A stretch of DNA of 64,000 nucleotides from NCBI GenBank assembly GCA_902728285.1, contig CACVBU010000362.1:857156-921155 (forward strand), written 5' to 3'. The stretch's first letter is position 1; every line of letters begins with the position of its first letter. The notes under the pieces are model-generated. The model saw only the letters and a program-made list of their open reading frames with translations. It had not been told where the DNA came from and searched no databases. Below are positions 35,212-54,299 of the stretch, in pieces. The DNA is from Clytia hemisphaerica (Eukaryota; Cnidaria; Hydrozoa; Leptothecata; Clytiidae). Made by a program: the position numbers and the translations under genes.

Positions 35212-37875
35212 ATGAATCCTGAAAAATTAAAGAAACTCCAAAATGAAGTCCGAATTGGAGGAAAAGGATCTCAAAGAAGAAAGAAGAAGGTTGTCCACAA
35301 AACTGCCACAACTGATGACAAAAAATTACAAGTCACTTTGAAAAAATTAAGTGTTAATCCCATACCTGGAATTGAAGAAGTCAACATGATCAAAGATGAT
35401 GGACAAGTCATTCACTTTAAAAACCCTAAAGGTCAGTGAAAGCAATTACAACTTCAAATGAAACCAATGGGACAAACAGTGTCTCTAATTGAAACATTTT
35501 AATGTAATGGGCCATTCCATTTCATGACCATACTGGTGGGTGGACGAATATTTCCAGGGGGTCTAAAGAAGTGTTTTTCATTTTTCCAGGGGGTAAAAAG
35601 TTATTATTAAATTTCCAGGGGTGAACAACTGATTTTAGTTCATCCACCCTCAATTTAAGAGATGAAAAGAATTATTTCCAAGGGTTCTATTGCAAATTTT
35701 GCCATTTTCCAGCAGGTATCTACACTTTCCGATAAATTTGTTTTCAATTGAAAAGGTTTGTCCGCCCCCCTTTATGGAAATTTTATGGAACAGCCCAATG
35801 TTGATTTAACATTTTGCTTCAGAGGGATGTAACTTTCTCACTGTTTTTCATTTTTGAAAGTTTCGAAATTTATGAACTGCCATTTTTTGAACAGGCTTTG
35901 TTTCGAAGCTACTGCGTGATTGATAGTTTTGTGTTTGAATGTGATTTATATTTTCCATGTTTTATCATCTATTCAGTTCAAGCTTCTCTTGGTGCAAACA
36001 CATTTGCTGTGACTGGACCTTGTGAAAATAAACGTAAGTTGTTTTAATATACTTCTAATGTTTTATCTCTGTATGGTTGCAAAGTTAGAGGGGACCACCA
36101 GTTAACTATTATGATTATAGCTTGTTTTCCTTTCGTCCAGCTTTAGTCGCTTTAATGGTAGTTTTAATCTGAAAGCATCAAGATGATTTAAATGTTTTAC
36201 TTTTTTCAGCTCTTACTGATATGTTGCCAAGTATTTTGAACCAAATCGTAAGTACTTTCTGCTTCAGTTTTTTCTGTGCAAATCATAATTTCCATTGAAT
36301 TACTGGGTAGTTTGAAAACCATGTAAGAAGTAGGAATTAACTCCTTGTATTTTGTATTGTCTCTGTTTCCAGGGGGCTGAAGGACTAACGAACCTGCGCA
36401 AACTTGCTGAACGAATGCCACAAACTCGACTCGAAACTGCCACTGAAAGTGACGACGTGCCAAGTAAGTACCTTATTTTCCGATCCAATCTTTATGGACT
36501 CGAGTTATATCATGGAGGTAATAAAAAAATTGGAGAGTCAATGCCTTTTGTTCTATTCTGATTTATCATCGGAAGCAAACAGCTTTTTGGTTGCTTTGGG
36601 AATAAGATGATTAATTTTGGGTATACTCGTGGGAATAATTAAGATGAATGAAAAGACATTACATTTTTAACAAGTATATTGACATACAATAGCCTTGTCA
36701 TGAAAAATTGAAAAAAACTTCATATAATAAGCACAATACTCCAAACCTCTAGGAGAAGCTGCCCATAAAGCCATCGATAGATTTAAAACAGAATTACGTG
36801 TTACGATTAGGAACCTTGTATCGATCATTTTGTCAGAGTATGAAAACCGCTGCCCACTTAGACGTGAAGATTTTAAGATAAGAAATTTCAATGATAATGT
36901 GATGCAATTCTCATTGTTAACAAAATGCCAGCCCAAAAATGTGTCCTTATGAAATTAATATACTCTTTTAGTCTTACATCAGTTGAAACTATTTCGAATC
37001 GCATTTTAAGAGGGCTTTTCGGCAAAATTAAGTTTTCAAAATCAACCAAAAGGTCTCTTTATGTTCTTATAAAGTTATAAATTGATGTTTTTTGCTTCCA
37101 ATGATGGTACATCAAAGAAAAGCCGCTTTGAATAGATTTATAAAAGATTTCAACGACCATTTAGATCATTACCGAGACGTTTTCTCTCCATCTATATCTT
37201 TATTAATTATTAATTACCTCCATGTTTATATATCATTGAGTTTTGTAAGTTCACCTGAATTTGCCATGCACAAATGATCAAGTCGACTTTAAATAAGAAT
37301 TTCGTTTAACGTCGCTCTTTGCTGACCGAATATTTATTTACTTGAAATGAAATTGTCACGGCCAGAGACCTACCGCCTAAACTACGCATATGTGCTTATG
37401 TCATAAAGTTAAACATCATTAGCTGTTTGTTATCATTGAGTTCTTAGTCCTGAAGAGAGCTTGCATCTCCAGTCTTTGAAAAATGTCTTGCGTTTCAAGG
37501 TCCATGTATTGAACCAGTTTGGAAATAGCAAATCTTATTGAGCAGCTTTTTAATTTAGAAAATTATATTTGGGTGGTTTTACTTCGAACGCACAAAACAT
37601 ATCGAATGAATAGTGGTCTTTTTTCACAAGGAACCTTTCGGTCTAAATTCAGCAACATAACATTGTTCTGATTTTGAAGGTAACTCTACCTGGCTATGTT
37701 GCCTTGAAATCAATCAAGTTATTTACTTTCATTTTCAGCCCTGGTTGAGAATTTCGATGAACCTTCGAAGAACGAAACGACTGCCGAACCCGAAGCGACT
37801 GCCGAAACGGAAACGAAGAACGAGCCATCTGAATCGACCGAAACGACCGACGCCAAAATTGAAGAAGTGTCATAG
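35212..37875 (+). CDS. BTF3: Basic transcription factor 3 / NAC beta
   Basis: This is the beta subunit of the nascent-polypeptide-associated complex, which binds emerging chains at the ribosome. The exons are 35,212-35,431, 35,977-36,033, 36,210-36,247, 36,373-36,463 and 37,739-37,875, all GT-AG with matching phase, giving 543 nt (180 residues). The start [10 protein letters not shown] is followed by [20 protein letters not shown] (ribosome-binding basic motif), the NAC core ([17 protein letters not shown], then [12 protein letters not shown], then [12 protein letters not shown]) and an acidic tail after DLVENF-like TLVENFDEP. The tail is rich in E/T ([14 protein letters not shown]). The ATG lies one base after an acceptor, so an upstream non-coding exon is expected. 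Intron 1 carries the MITE at 35,508. Confidence 0.95.
35508..35797. mobile_element. GGGCCATTCC MITE, copy 2
   Basis: TGGGCCATTCCATTTCATGA at the left is mirrored by TTTTATGGAACAGCCCA at the right. The TTTCCAGGGGGT words and the overall order match the copy at 6711-7026. It lies in BTF3 intron 1. Confidence 0.75.
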
Positions 37876-38099
37876 TTTATGTGTAATCTTTTCTCCAGAA
37901 ACATTTTTCATATACATATTTTTTCTCCTTCTTTTATTTTATCGGAATATCTATTTAACCTCTAAAACATTGTCAAGAAGATTTATACGTGGGAGATTCT
38001 TCTCTAGCATTGGGCTAAACTTAGGTGTACAAACTCAACGACTTTTAACGATAACGATACTTAACTTTTATCCGTCCGTTTGTTCTGTATCTGATACCC

Positions 38100-38370
38100 A
38101 AAATGTGATGGTGCCCAATTTTCGAAAAAAAAAGATTTCCGAAAATTCTGGAAATATGCCTGAAAAACCTTGATTGTAGCAAATCCCGAATTGTGACAGT
38201 CGCCTTTTCGAGAAAAATATTTTCCGGCCGAAAATATGTCGGAAATCGTCGTCTTAAAAGATTTTCATGGGTTTTTTCCTAATTATTTTTTTTTCACATC
38301 AAAACATTGATAACATTGCCCACCATCAAGCATAGTTATTTGTCAATAAAACTGATTTTTGAAGCCGAAA
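38100..38370. repeat. TTCCGGC repeat, inverted copy
   Basis: Read on the minus strand this gives AATCAGTTTTATTGACAA, then CATGCTTGATGGTGGGCA and TTTCCGACATATTTTCGGCC. It matches the unit at 24,055-24,720 in the opposite orientation. It lies just after the BTF3 3' end. Confidence 0.65.
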
Positions 38371-38453
38371 CTGTTAATTGTCGTTTGTATCTTTCGTTTC
38401 GAGTGTAAAACTCTACGGGATATCGGCTGCTGAAATATGCAAAATTTCCATCC

Positions 38454-38957
38454 TTGGAAAATGTTCCAAGTTTCCAGGTTGGATTATCCATTGGATTTTA
38501 TCTGTGCCAATATATTATGGCACTGATTGTAGAGGCTCGTTTCGAACGATTAATTGGATCAGATGCAAACTTATTTTACAATAACTTTTCGAGTATGGTA
38601 AGGGTGAATAATTTTGCCTTAGAAGTGCATGGGCATGCCCGATGCAACCCATTTAGCCTAAGGCTTTCGAAGGGTCATAAAAACGCGATATTCAATGTGA
38701 AGTAAGTCTAACTCTCAACCAAAGCTATCCATTTAGACATTGAAAGGTCCTCTATTTAATTTGATAGAAATAAACGTTTTCGGGTGGTACTTGAATTTTT
38801 GCTAACGTCAGCAATTAAGTCATTTTTCTGCAATTTTTAAAAAGCCTTCCTCAATAACTTTTTTTGGCTTCATTTTCAGATATAATATAAGTAGTAATGT
38901 TTTTCTAAACGAGCTACGATGGCCCCTAAGGCTCACCACGCACTTCCAGTTCTTATA
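38454..38957 (+). CDS. Possible small-protein gene fragment
   Basis: I do not recognise it. An open frame of 83 codons has a good acceptor in it (AAGTTTCCAG at about 38,477) and ends at a strong donor (AATGTGAA/GTAAGT, about 38,701). The encoded stretch VGLSIGFYLCQYIMALIVEA looks like a membrane segment. A second acceptor (TTCATTTTCAG, 38,880) would join in frame to KYNISSNVFLNE, and the frame then runs into the foldback element at 38,915 and stops at about 38,957. Without that element the flanks join as NEHDRCIPTVP and a stop. The start is not determined. This may be chance. Confidence 0.25.
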
Positions 38958-39806
38958 AAATTTGTGAACTAGAACTGTCTAGGGTCATGGCCCAGAAGGC
39001 TTACAAGACACTGCGCACTTCCCAGTTTTTTTGTGACGACACTGCGCACTTCTAGACAAATTTTAAAGACGCAAAAGTCCCCTTCGAAAGAAAGCCGTTC
39101 TGGTCAGCAAAATAGATACCGAGTTGTAATAAATGAGTTGATGATAATAGCGAAGAGGCTCGGAAATCCCTAGTTATTTTTCTCGAGTTAAAAAAACGTC
39201 ATTTTTCGATTTTTAAAATCTCGAGCTATCTCTGATGACATCTTAACTCATTTAAATTTTCGAATCATTTCTCGTTTTTTAACTCGGTTTCGCTTCTTTT
39301 AAATTTTCGAGTCATTTTCTTTCATGTAGATTCTCGGATTCTCGAGTTATTTTGGCGTTCACTGCAGAAGACTCAAAACACACCCACACACTCTCTAGTT
39401 TTCATGCACTAGGGGGGTGGTCCAATGGCGGAAAATGCTAGCTGCGTGGAGGCAAAAAAACAAAGTTGATATTTGTTCACTTTTTGCTTCCCCAATTTTT
39501 GCCACTGGGGGGATTTTGCTGAACAGCACTTAACTCAGAAATTTTAACCTGTAACTCTTAATATGAACAACTCGGAAATGTTAACTCATTTTGCGTAACT
39601 CGACATTCATTTTAAAGACCGAAAAAAATTTCATTGCGCGGGCCGCTCGCTTGGAAATTTCCCGCCCTGAAAAAAAGTCAGAAGTGCGCAGTGTCACTTG
39701 AGCCTTCTGGGCCATTGACCCTAGGCAGTTCTAGTTCACAAATTTTATAAGAACTGGAAGTGCGTAAAAACTAGAAGTGCGTGTTTTGAGCCTTCTGGGC
39801 CATCGT
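38915..39806. mobile_element. 892-bp foldback element with 7-bp TSD
   Basis: TACGATGGCCC at the left is mirrored by GGGCCATCGT at the right, and arms of about 110 bp match (AGTTCTTATAAAATTTGTGA and CTAGAACTG are mirrored). The duplication AACGAGC lies on both sides (38,908-38,914 and 39,807-39,813). Words such as AAGTGCGCAGTGTC and CCTTCTGGGCCAT recur. It is non-coding. Confidence 0.8.
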
Positions 39807-40021
39807 AACGAGCATGATAGATGTATTCCAACTGTACCATGACATACTTTGGAGGAAAAGAAATTCAATTTAGCCTGGGAACCTATTCTGGTCTGAAAAA
39901 TGTTTTGGGTCTGAGATTTGAATCCATTTTTGACCCCTATGTGCAGAGTCTCATGCTTGTTAGACTAGAGTCTACTTTGGGCTGAACTTTGCTTTTTGAT
40001 AATTTTTTATGACGCTGAGTC

Positions 40022-40304
40022 CATTGAGTTTCAAGCCCGAAGGGTCAATCTCTTTGGTAGGATTTGAAGCCAACAAATCCTACCAAAGTTGCGCGGCCTT
40101 GAGCGACCCGCCTGGCTTTTACACAAATGACAAATTGAAACTAAAATTTACCGCTTAATTTCGAAAAATATATCACTCGAAAACAAAGGAATTGCTAGAT
40201 TCAATCCGTCATCAAAAATACGGCGCATATTTTAAGGCTTCAATTTTTCTTGCCTGAGAAAGGTTAGAGATTGACCTCTAGCCCTTCGGGCTTGAAACTC
40301 AATG
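40022..40304. mobile_element. MITE with perfect 8-bp TSD
   Basis: CATTGAGTTTCAAGCCCGAA at the left is mirrored exactly at the right end (TTCGGGCTTGAAACTCAATG). The 8-bp duplication GCTGAGTC flanks it at 40,014-40,021 and 40,305-40,312. The size of 283 bp and 8-bp duplication fit a hAT-type derivative. A central TTGGTAGGATTTG / CAAATCCTACCAA palindrome is also present. Confidence 0.9.
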
Positions 40305-40425
40305 GCTGAGTCCAGTGAAGTAGACTAGGAGCATTTGGCGAGGTCGCCATTTTGAAAAAAATGTTGAGACTTCCTCGTTTTCAGATGACAGCAAAACTTT
40401 CCTGATTTTTGCCCTTATAGCTAGA

Positions 40426-40579
40426 AATTAGTGAGGTTAAGTATACCGGGATAATCACGACGACGGACGAAAAATGTAATAGGCTAGTGGAAATACGAAA
40501 TTTGATTGGTTGAAACTCATTAGCCTGTTAAATTTTCGTTCGTCGTCGTGATTTTACCGATTTACTTAACCTCACTAAT
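40426..40579. mobile_element. ATTAGTGAGGTTAAG MITE, copy 1
   Basis: The ends ATTAGTGAGGTTAAGTA and its reverse complement enclose mirrored CGACGACG blocks, for a length of 154 bp. A closely similar copy lies at 60,181-60,336. Confidence 0.85.
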
Positions 40580-40972
40580 ACCCCGGGTCTTAAACAGATT
40601 TCAATTGGATTTGTTTTAGCTTTTGAGTATAATGACTGTAAATGAGTAAAAGTTGACCCCCTGATCATTCCTCTGCGATGGAAAATTGGCCGGCTCCTTT
40701 AGAGCTTTAGTGCGGGCACCAATAAGCGAAAAAGTCGCCTTTTGGCAAATTGATAAATTTATTCGAATATTTCAATTCGGGAGGGCTTTATAGACTTTCA
40801 GGCTATATTCTGAGCCCTACTGGACCATTCTTGGACTTAAATTTTCGGTATGACAAAGAAATATAAAAACTTTTTCAGAAACCCCATAGAACTGTCACAC
40901 TTCCAACATAGGCATGGAAAAAAAACAAGAAATGAAGCCGTCTTTAATTTTCAATGAAGAATTTTAAGTTAT
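40580..40972. other. Non-coding, downstream of RPS28
   Basis: No gene was recognised between the small MITE and the RPS28 polyadenylation signal. Confidence 0.4.
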
Positions 40973-40978
40973 TTTATT
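40973..40978 (-). terminator. RPS28 poly(A) signal
   Basis: AATAAA on the minus strand, about 48 bases after the RPS28 stop codon. Confidence 0.7.
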
Positions 40979-41025
40979 CTCCCTAACAATATGCGTGTTT
41001 CCATGACTGCTCGGCACGGTTGACG

Positions 41026-49176
<8,151 letters not shown>

Positions 49177-49223
49177 GTTGTATATAATCTTTGTGGAAGT
49201 TCTGTACCCACGTTTGACGATTT

Positions 49224-49259
49224 GAAAAGAAAGTTGGCCGACATGTAAAAATATAAAAT
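49224..49259 (-). promoter_or_regulatory. RPS28 core promoter with 5' TOP tract
   Basis: On the minus strand a TATA-like TTTTATAT (49,259-49,251) lies about 25 bases before CTTTCTTTTC (49,233-49,224), a C-starting pyrimidine tract of the 5' TOP kind that marks ribosomal-protein transcripts. This would give a leader of about 57 bases to the ATG at 49,176. Confidence 0.5.
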
Positions 49260-49776
49260 GCGCATGCAAATAATGACAAAAACCAGATCCTTCAGCTTAG
49301 GTCAAACTATCCTACATACAAATAAAATACATAAAACTTTGAAAATTTTCATTTTTATACGTATATCAAATTTATATTGAGTTAAAATTTTTTAGATTTA
49401 AAACCAAAAATAAAGCAAAATTCCTAATTTAAATTTACAAAATTGGTCTGTAAACTACACGTTTTATTCTGAAGCATTTACTTCTCAATTCACAGAGAAA
49501 GTATTGCTAGGCTGCTAAGCTGGTGCGGAATTGATGCGGGAGCTTCATGGACGAAAATTAGCCAAAATCAAACTGTCAAACACACAAAAAAAATGGTATA
49601 GAACGAGTTTCACTGGACAGGGTTCCTATTTTCAAAAGTCTGATAATTGTCTTTTCAGCTTTTGGAAAGTCTTAATAGGTAGATAGAGGTAAAAAACCAG
49701 ATCAGACGGTATACTTACTTTTACTTTCGAGGACAAAGCAAAATGAATCGAACGCTGAATCATGGATTGAAAGGCA
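49260..49776. other. Upstream flank of RPS28
   Basis: No coding sequence or repeat was recognised between the RPS28 promoter and the MITE at 49,785. Confidence 0.4.
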
Positions 49777-49784
49777 ATCATAAA

Positions 49785-50128
49785 AGGACCCTGCCGACGC
49801 ACCGGACTGTCTGTTGTATTTGTCCGGTGGCAAAAAGTATCCTTTCGCTACAACGGACGCAATAAGTCCGGTGTCAGTCCGGTGTTGCATACAGGGAATT
49901 TTGGACGCAGGACATTTTATGAAACAAAAAATTAAGAAACACCGGACGCACCGGACTGGTTATGTGTTTTGATTGTCCGGTGGAGAAAATCCTTCTCCGA
50001 CACGGGACATCCGACTTCCTTTAGTCCGGTGTAGAGATTGTCCGGTGGTAAAAAAAATTCTCATCTTACACTGGACTTTCGCGTGTCCGGTGTTCATTAC
50101 ATTAAGTCTGGTGCGTCGGCAGGGTCCT
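49785..50128. mobile_element. GTCCGGTG MITE with perfect 8-bp TSD
   Basis: AGGACCCTGCCGACGCACC at the left is mirrored exactly at the right end (GGTGCGTCGGCAGGGTCCT). The duplication ATCATAAA flanks it (49,777-49,784 and 50,129-50,136). GTCCGGTG and its complement recur about ten times, so the element can fold into several alternative stems. It is 344 bp and non-coding. Confidence 0.92.
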
Positions 50129-50136
50129 ATCATAAA

Positions 50137-52280
50137 TATTGACATTCTATTTTCAAACGTTATCTAATTGCAATGGAATATTACCCAGGATTTGCGGTTC
50201 GATTGCTTCGATACACTTGTCTTGTGGCGGTACTGACGCGCTTTTGCTCTATTATCATGTCTAAAATTTGAGTTTGAGTCAACTCTCCTGCACCCTGTGC
50301 CTGTCTTGAGGTGCATTTTTTTAATATCCAATTTATTTGATAACACAAATTTGTCCTAAAGGTGCTCTTTCGATTTGAAGGCATTTATTGATATTTGGTG
50401 GTACTATTATATATTATGTTTTCCCAGTATATTTGATCCTATAGCACTCTCCTTTTTTGAAGTGAGTATATCTTGAGTAGCGACTCCAGAAGTCATGCAA
50501 CTTTCGTTGACGTCAAACCAAATGTTTCATTTTTCCGTGAACTTTGAACCCTTCGAACTTTTTTTCTATGTATGCTAAAGCGTTCCGGTTTTTACTAAAG
50601 GAAAGCCCGTGATCTTAGCTTTCCAGCGGTATATAACACTGTGGACACGGGCTAGACGGCAAATTGGTAAAATGCCGAACGTTTTGCAACATTTTGAAAA
50701 TTGTTTGCCGACGGGAGAAAACAAAATTGCAACTATTGATGAACAAATGTGTCTGGAAACGGAGGAAAATGTATTTGAAGGCTGAAACTTTGTATGTTTA
50801 TCAGAAAAAGGGTGAGGAATTCAAAAATCACATTCGCTAATTTTAGTTCTTTCATTTTCATGTAGATTTTTTCACTTTTTTGTTTCTTTTGCATGGGAAT
50901 GTCCCAAAAAAAAGTTTTTTTTTCTGCCGAAATTGATTTTCTTTTCATTTGGAGTTTCTCCTTTCAGAAAAACTTATTCTTTACTCATAAGTTTTTGTTC
51001 CTCTATTTCCAGAGGCCCCTTGAAAATGGGTCCTACCACCTTTTTTGACTCATTTCAATCTTTTCCAAGCTACTTTTCTTCAAAAACAAAAATAAAACAA
51101 TGCAATGTCTTCTTTTTTCAAAAAAAGATATATCTTTCGTTATTTTGATAAATATACTAAATATTTTACAAATATTTTTACATAATAATATTCTAACACC
51201 ATCAAAGAATATTCCCTCCAAATTTCAGGTCTCTAACTACACTAGAAAAAGAGATATGCAAAATTGAAGAAGCATGACTGGAAAATTTTTTTTCTTCTCT
51301 TTTTTGACATTTTTCGAATTTTTCCAAGCTATTTTCCTAACCTTTTTTTTGACATTTTTAGTCAAATCTTTGACACTAAAATTTGAATATCTTTACAACC
51401 ACTTATCCTCTGGAGGCCTATGACCCCTCATTTTCTTTCTTTTTCAAAGCTCTACAAGATAGGATAGGTTTTGAAAAAAAAATTAAAATTTGAAAAATCT
51501 TCTGGAGTTGCTATCTTGAGCTGTTTGAGACTTTCCCAAATGCGTATAGTTCCTCCTATGCTATTTGCTTTAAACCTATCTGAATAAGATTCCTCTTATT
51601 TGCTTTGAATAAGATTTTTTTAAGTCTTTGAATAAGACTGACAGTGCCATGGTTCCATAGAACTGAACAGTACTCCAGAATAGCAAGAGTTTGATATATT
51701 TGTTGAGTTTGAAACTTTGCAGACTCTTCTAAAAATGCTGAGATCTACTCATCAAAACGAAGAAGGAAGTGATTTTTCACATTAACATAAAAATTTGCAT
51801 TTTTGGACATATTTTCTATTTCTAGGGGATTAAGTCTGCCAAATCAGATGGACCCATCTTTGAGATCTACTCTTCATGCTCTATTAAATTGTACAAAGTT
51901 TACAAAGTTTTCTCTTTCTTGATTCTTTTTTTACGGTACATCAGAACGCCTACAGTACAGTCAAGTATCAATATTTGAGGTATTACGAAAATCGCTACTT
52001 TTTGCCGTAGTAATCGCTTTCGTTTTTAACATAAGGTCTTAGCAACAGGTACCCCGGGCATAGTTACGGGGCATTGAGAAAAAATCATGACATAGAATTT
52101 CAAAAAGATTCACGCTATCATATTCTACATTACAAAATACACCTGTTCTATGTTGGTTTTTTTTCTCGGTGTTTTGTAGGCTTAATTATCGTCATGCAAA
52201 GTAAATAAAACCCCCTGGAAATCTTTAGGTTTTGATAAGCAAAATACTTACATACTATTGTTTACTTTTCAGGTATTCAT
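50137..52280. other. No gene; old repeats
   Basis: AT-rich sequence. Positions about 51,700-51,900 resemble part of the foldback at 7652-8027 in the opposite orientation (GAGTAGATCT and nearby words). A reverse-transcriptase relic is at 51,590-51,693. Nothing else is supported. Confidence 0.4.
51590..51693 (-). mobile_element. Reverse-transcriptase C-terminal relic
   Basis: The minus-strand translation reads QTLAILEYCSVLWNHGTVSL followed by IQRL. The LEYCSVxWNH motif is typical of the region after the polymerase core in non-LTR element proteins. Only about 35 codons are recognisable. Confidence 0.5.
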
Positions 52281-52401
52281 CCAATCAGAAACTTTCAACC
52301 AATCAAAATTCAACCGTGACGCGGGAAATGATCCAATCAGAATCCCGAAGCTAAAGACTTACAGCCAATCAGAATTTGTTAGCGAGCGGTATTCATCCAA
52401 T
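52281..52401. promoter_or_regulatory. Five CCAAT boxes with an E2F-like site
   Basis: CCAAT occurs at 52,281, 52,299, 52,333, 52,365 and 52,397, all on the + strand, the last three spaced 32 bp apart. Three read CCAATCAGAA exactly. GCGGGAAA, an E2F-type site, lies at 52,321. This layout is that of an NF-Y/E2F promoter, but no first exon was identified. About 370 bp downstream, ACAAGATGGCGAG (near 52,763) looks like a YY1-type initiator or start-codon context. Confidence 0.4.
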
Positions 52402-54299
52402 TGGAATCGCGTAACACGAAAGCAAACGTGAAAGTAAAGGCGGAAATATATTCTTTTTTCGACGTGATTTGCATATATGAGAACAGAAAGAAACGCCAAT
52501 TTGTCAAAGATTTGTTTAAAACCACCTTATTTTTTGTTGAGTATCGCCTAAATTTATCGAAAAAATATGCTTTTCAACATTAATCTTAAAATCTCTTTTA
52601 TTGTTAAGTATCCCCGGGGCGCTCAACGCCGAAAGAAAAATAAGCGTGCGGAACCGCCCTCGTAGTTTAATCCCGGGATTGAAAAAACCTGGAGAAAACC
52701 TTTTCCCTATAATCCCATATAATTTAGCTAAGGAATTTTAAAACACGGCATTTAAAGTGAAACAAGATGGCGAGAAGTAGTGATTGGAGGTTTTTGTAAT
52801 TAGACAGCATGACAAAGGTTTGTTATATTTTAGCATAACAAAGACAAACTCAGGAGGTAAGGTAAATTGCGTTTTGACTGCTTTTAACTGTTTTTCTAAT
52901 AAAGAATATCTTCAAACTTGACTTCACTGGCCTACCTTAAATTTTAGTGTATAAAACTTTGATCTCCCTTAGAATAAACCCATGATAAACCCAACTTATA
53001 ATGTACTGAATTTTGTCGATTTTTTATGAACTACCTGATGTCCCAGAAAAAATTCTCCCTCTTTGAAGTGAATTTTCCTGAGTTCTATCAAATTGTTAAA
53101 GAATCAATCATTTTGCATGGGAAAGAAAAAAGGATAAACTTAAATTTTGAGGGGTCAACTGTCAAATTTGGTCAAAAATTTATCATCTAAATTCTTCGTT
53201 ACTTTTCAAAAAAGTAAAAAGAAGACGAAAAATGAGGGTATAAAATCAAGACACTTGAAGGGACAAAATTTTACTGAAAGAACATTCAGCATTTTCGAGA
53301 AATTTTCAGCATTCACAAAGTTTGCAAAATTTCAAATGCTAATTCTCACTTTTTGTGTCCTTGGCTGCAAAATTTTTACTAAAACGTTATTTTATGTTAT
53401 CGTTCACGGTGATTTACTATATACCTCTTGAAATATTGCAAACATTCCCATTTGATTTTATTCTTTGCACATTCCTTTCTGTAAAATATTATTCTTCTAA
53501 TGTAGTGGAAGATACATTTATCTTTGATTTGGATTTTATATATTGGTTATGATAAAGGGGTCTTAAACTCGTTATGACTTTTTTTGCTCGAGATTTGGTA
53601 CATTTTGTGTTTGGTGTTAAAAAGTAGGAATGAGGTATGTAATATCGACAGGGAGTTAAATAAATAGTACCGCATCTACCATTTGACAACCATCATAAAA
53701 AAGTGAGTTCAAACTTTTTTGATGTTGCAAGTATTTAATTTTTCAAATATACCTAGCATGGTCAGATTTATCCACAAATATTGTGTCCTTGTTAGAATTT
53801 GTGTAAATGAAAGTTTATCGTGAAAGTTGATAAAATGTCCTGTTTTTCAAGGATACAAGAGATTGCATCTCTCATGCCAAACCAAACGAAGCATCAAATC
53901 CAGGAAAGAATAATGATAACACTTCATCATCAACCATTTCTTGTAACAATCACACAAAAATCAAATCAATTCAACTCATTTAAAAGCATAAAAACCAAAG
54001 AAAAATAGCGAAAGAGCAGTAGCAACCAGTTGTTTATTTTTGTCGCCATCTTTATTTTGACTGTTAGAAAGCAGTATGGTCCGATCAAAAATACGCTTTC
54101 GAACCGGGCCATGTTTCCCGATCGGCAAGGAACCGTGGGCATGTTTTCCGGTGAGGTGTCTCAAAAGAAATGTACTCCGCTTCGAAAAAAGAGCACTCTA
54201 CTGTTTTCCCACTCGGAGCTCGATTTAAAAAGAAACTTGGAAAAAATCCATAATGGCTCCCCCACAGCTCATAGAAAATTAGACTTTTAGTATATAGAC
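52402..54299. other. No gene recognised
   Basis: A donor-like GGAG/GTAAGG occurs at about 52,858, downstream of the CCAAT cluster, which could end a non-coding first exon. No coding exon follows that I can support. A short frame at 54,030-54,290 has no recognisable motif. Confidence 0.35.

Noticed and set aside
36753-36955. Open frame in BTF3 intron 4 (+)
   Set aside because: About 68 codons without start or recognised motif, inside a well-defined intron.
52763-52795. ATGGCGAGAAGTAGTGATTGG as the start of the NDUFA11-like gene
   Set aside because: The nearest GT gives phase 2, while the exon at 56,307 needs phase 1.
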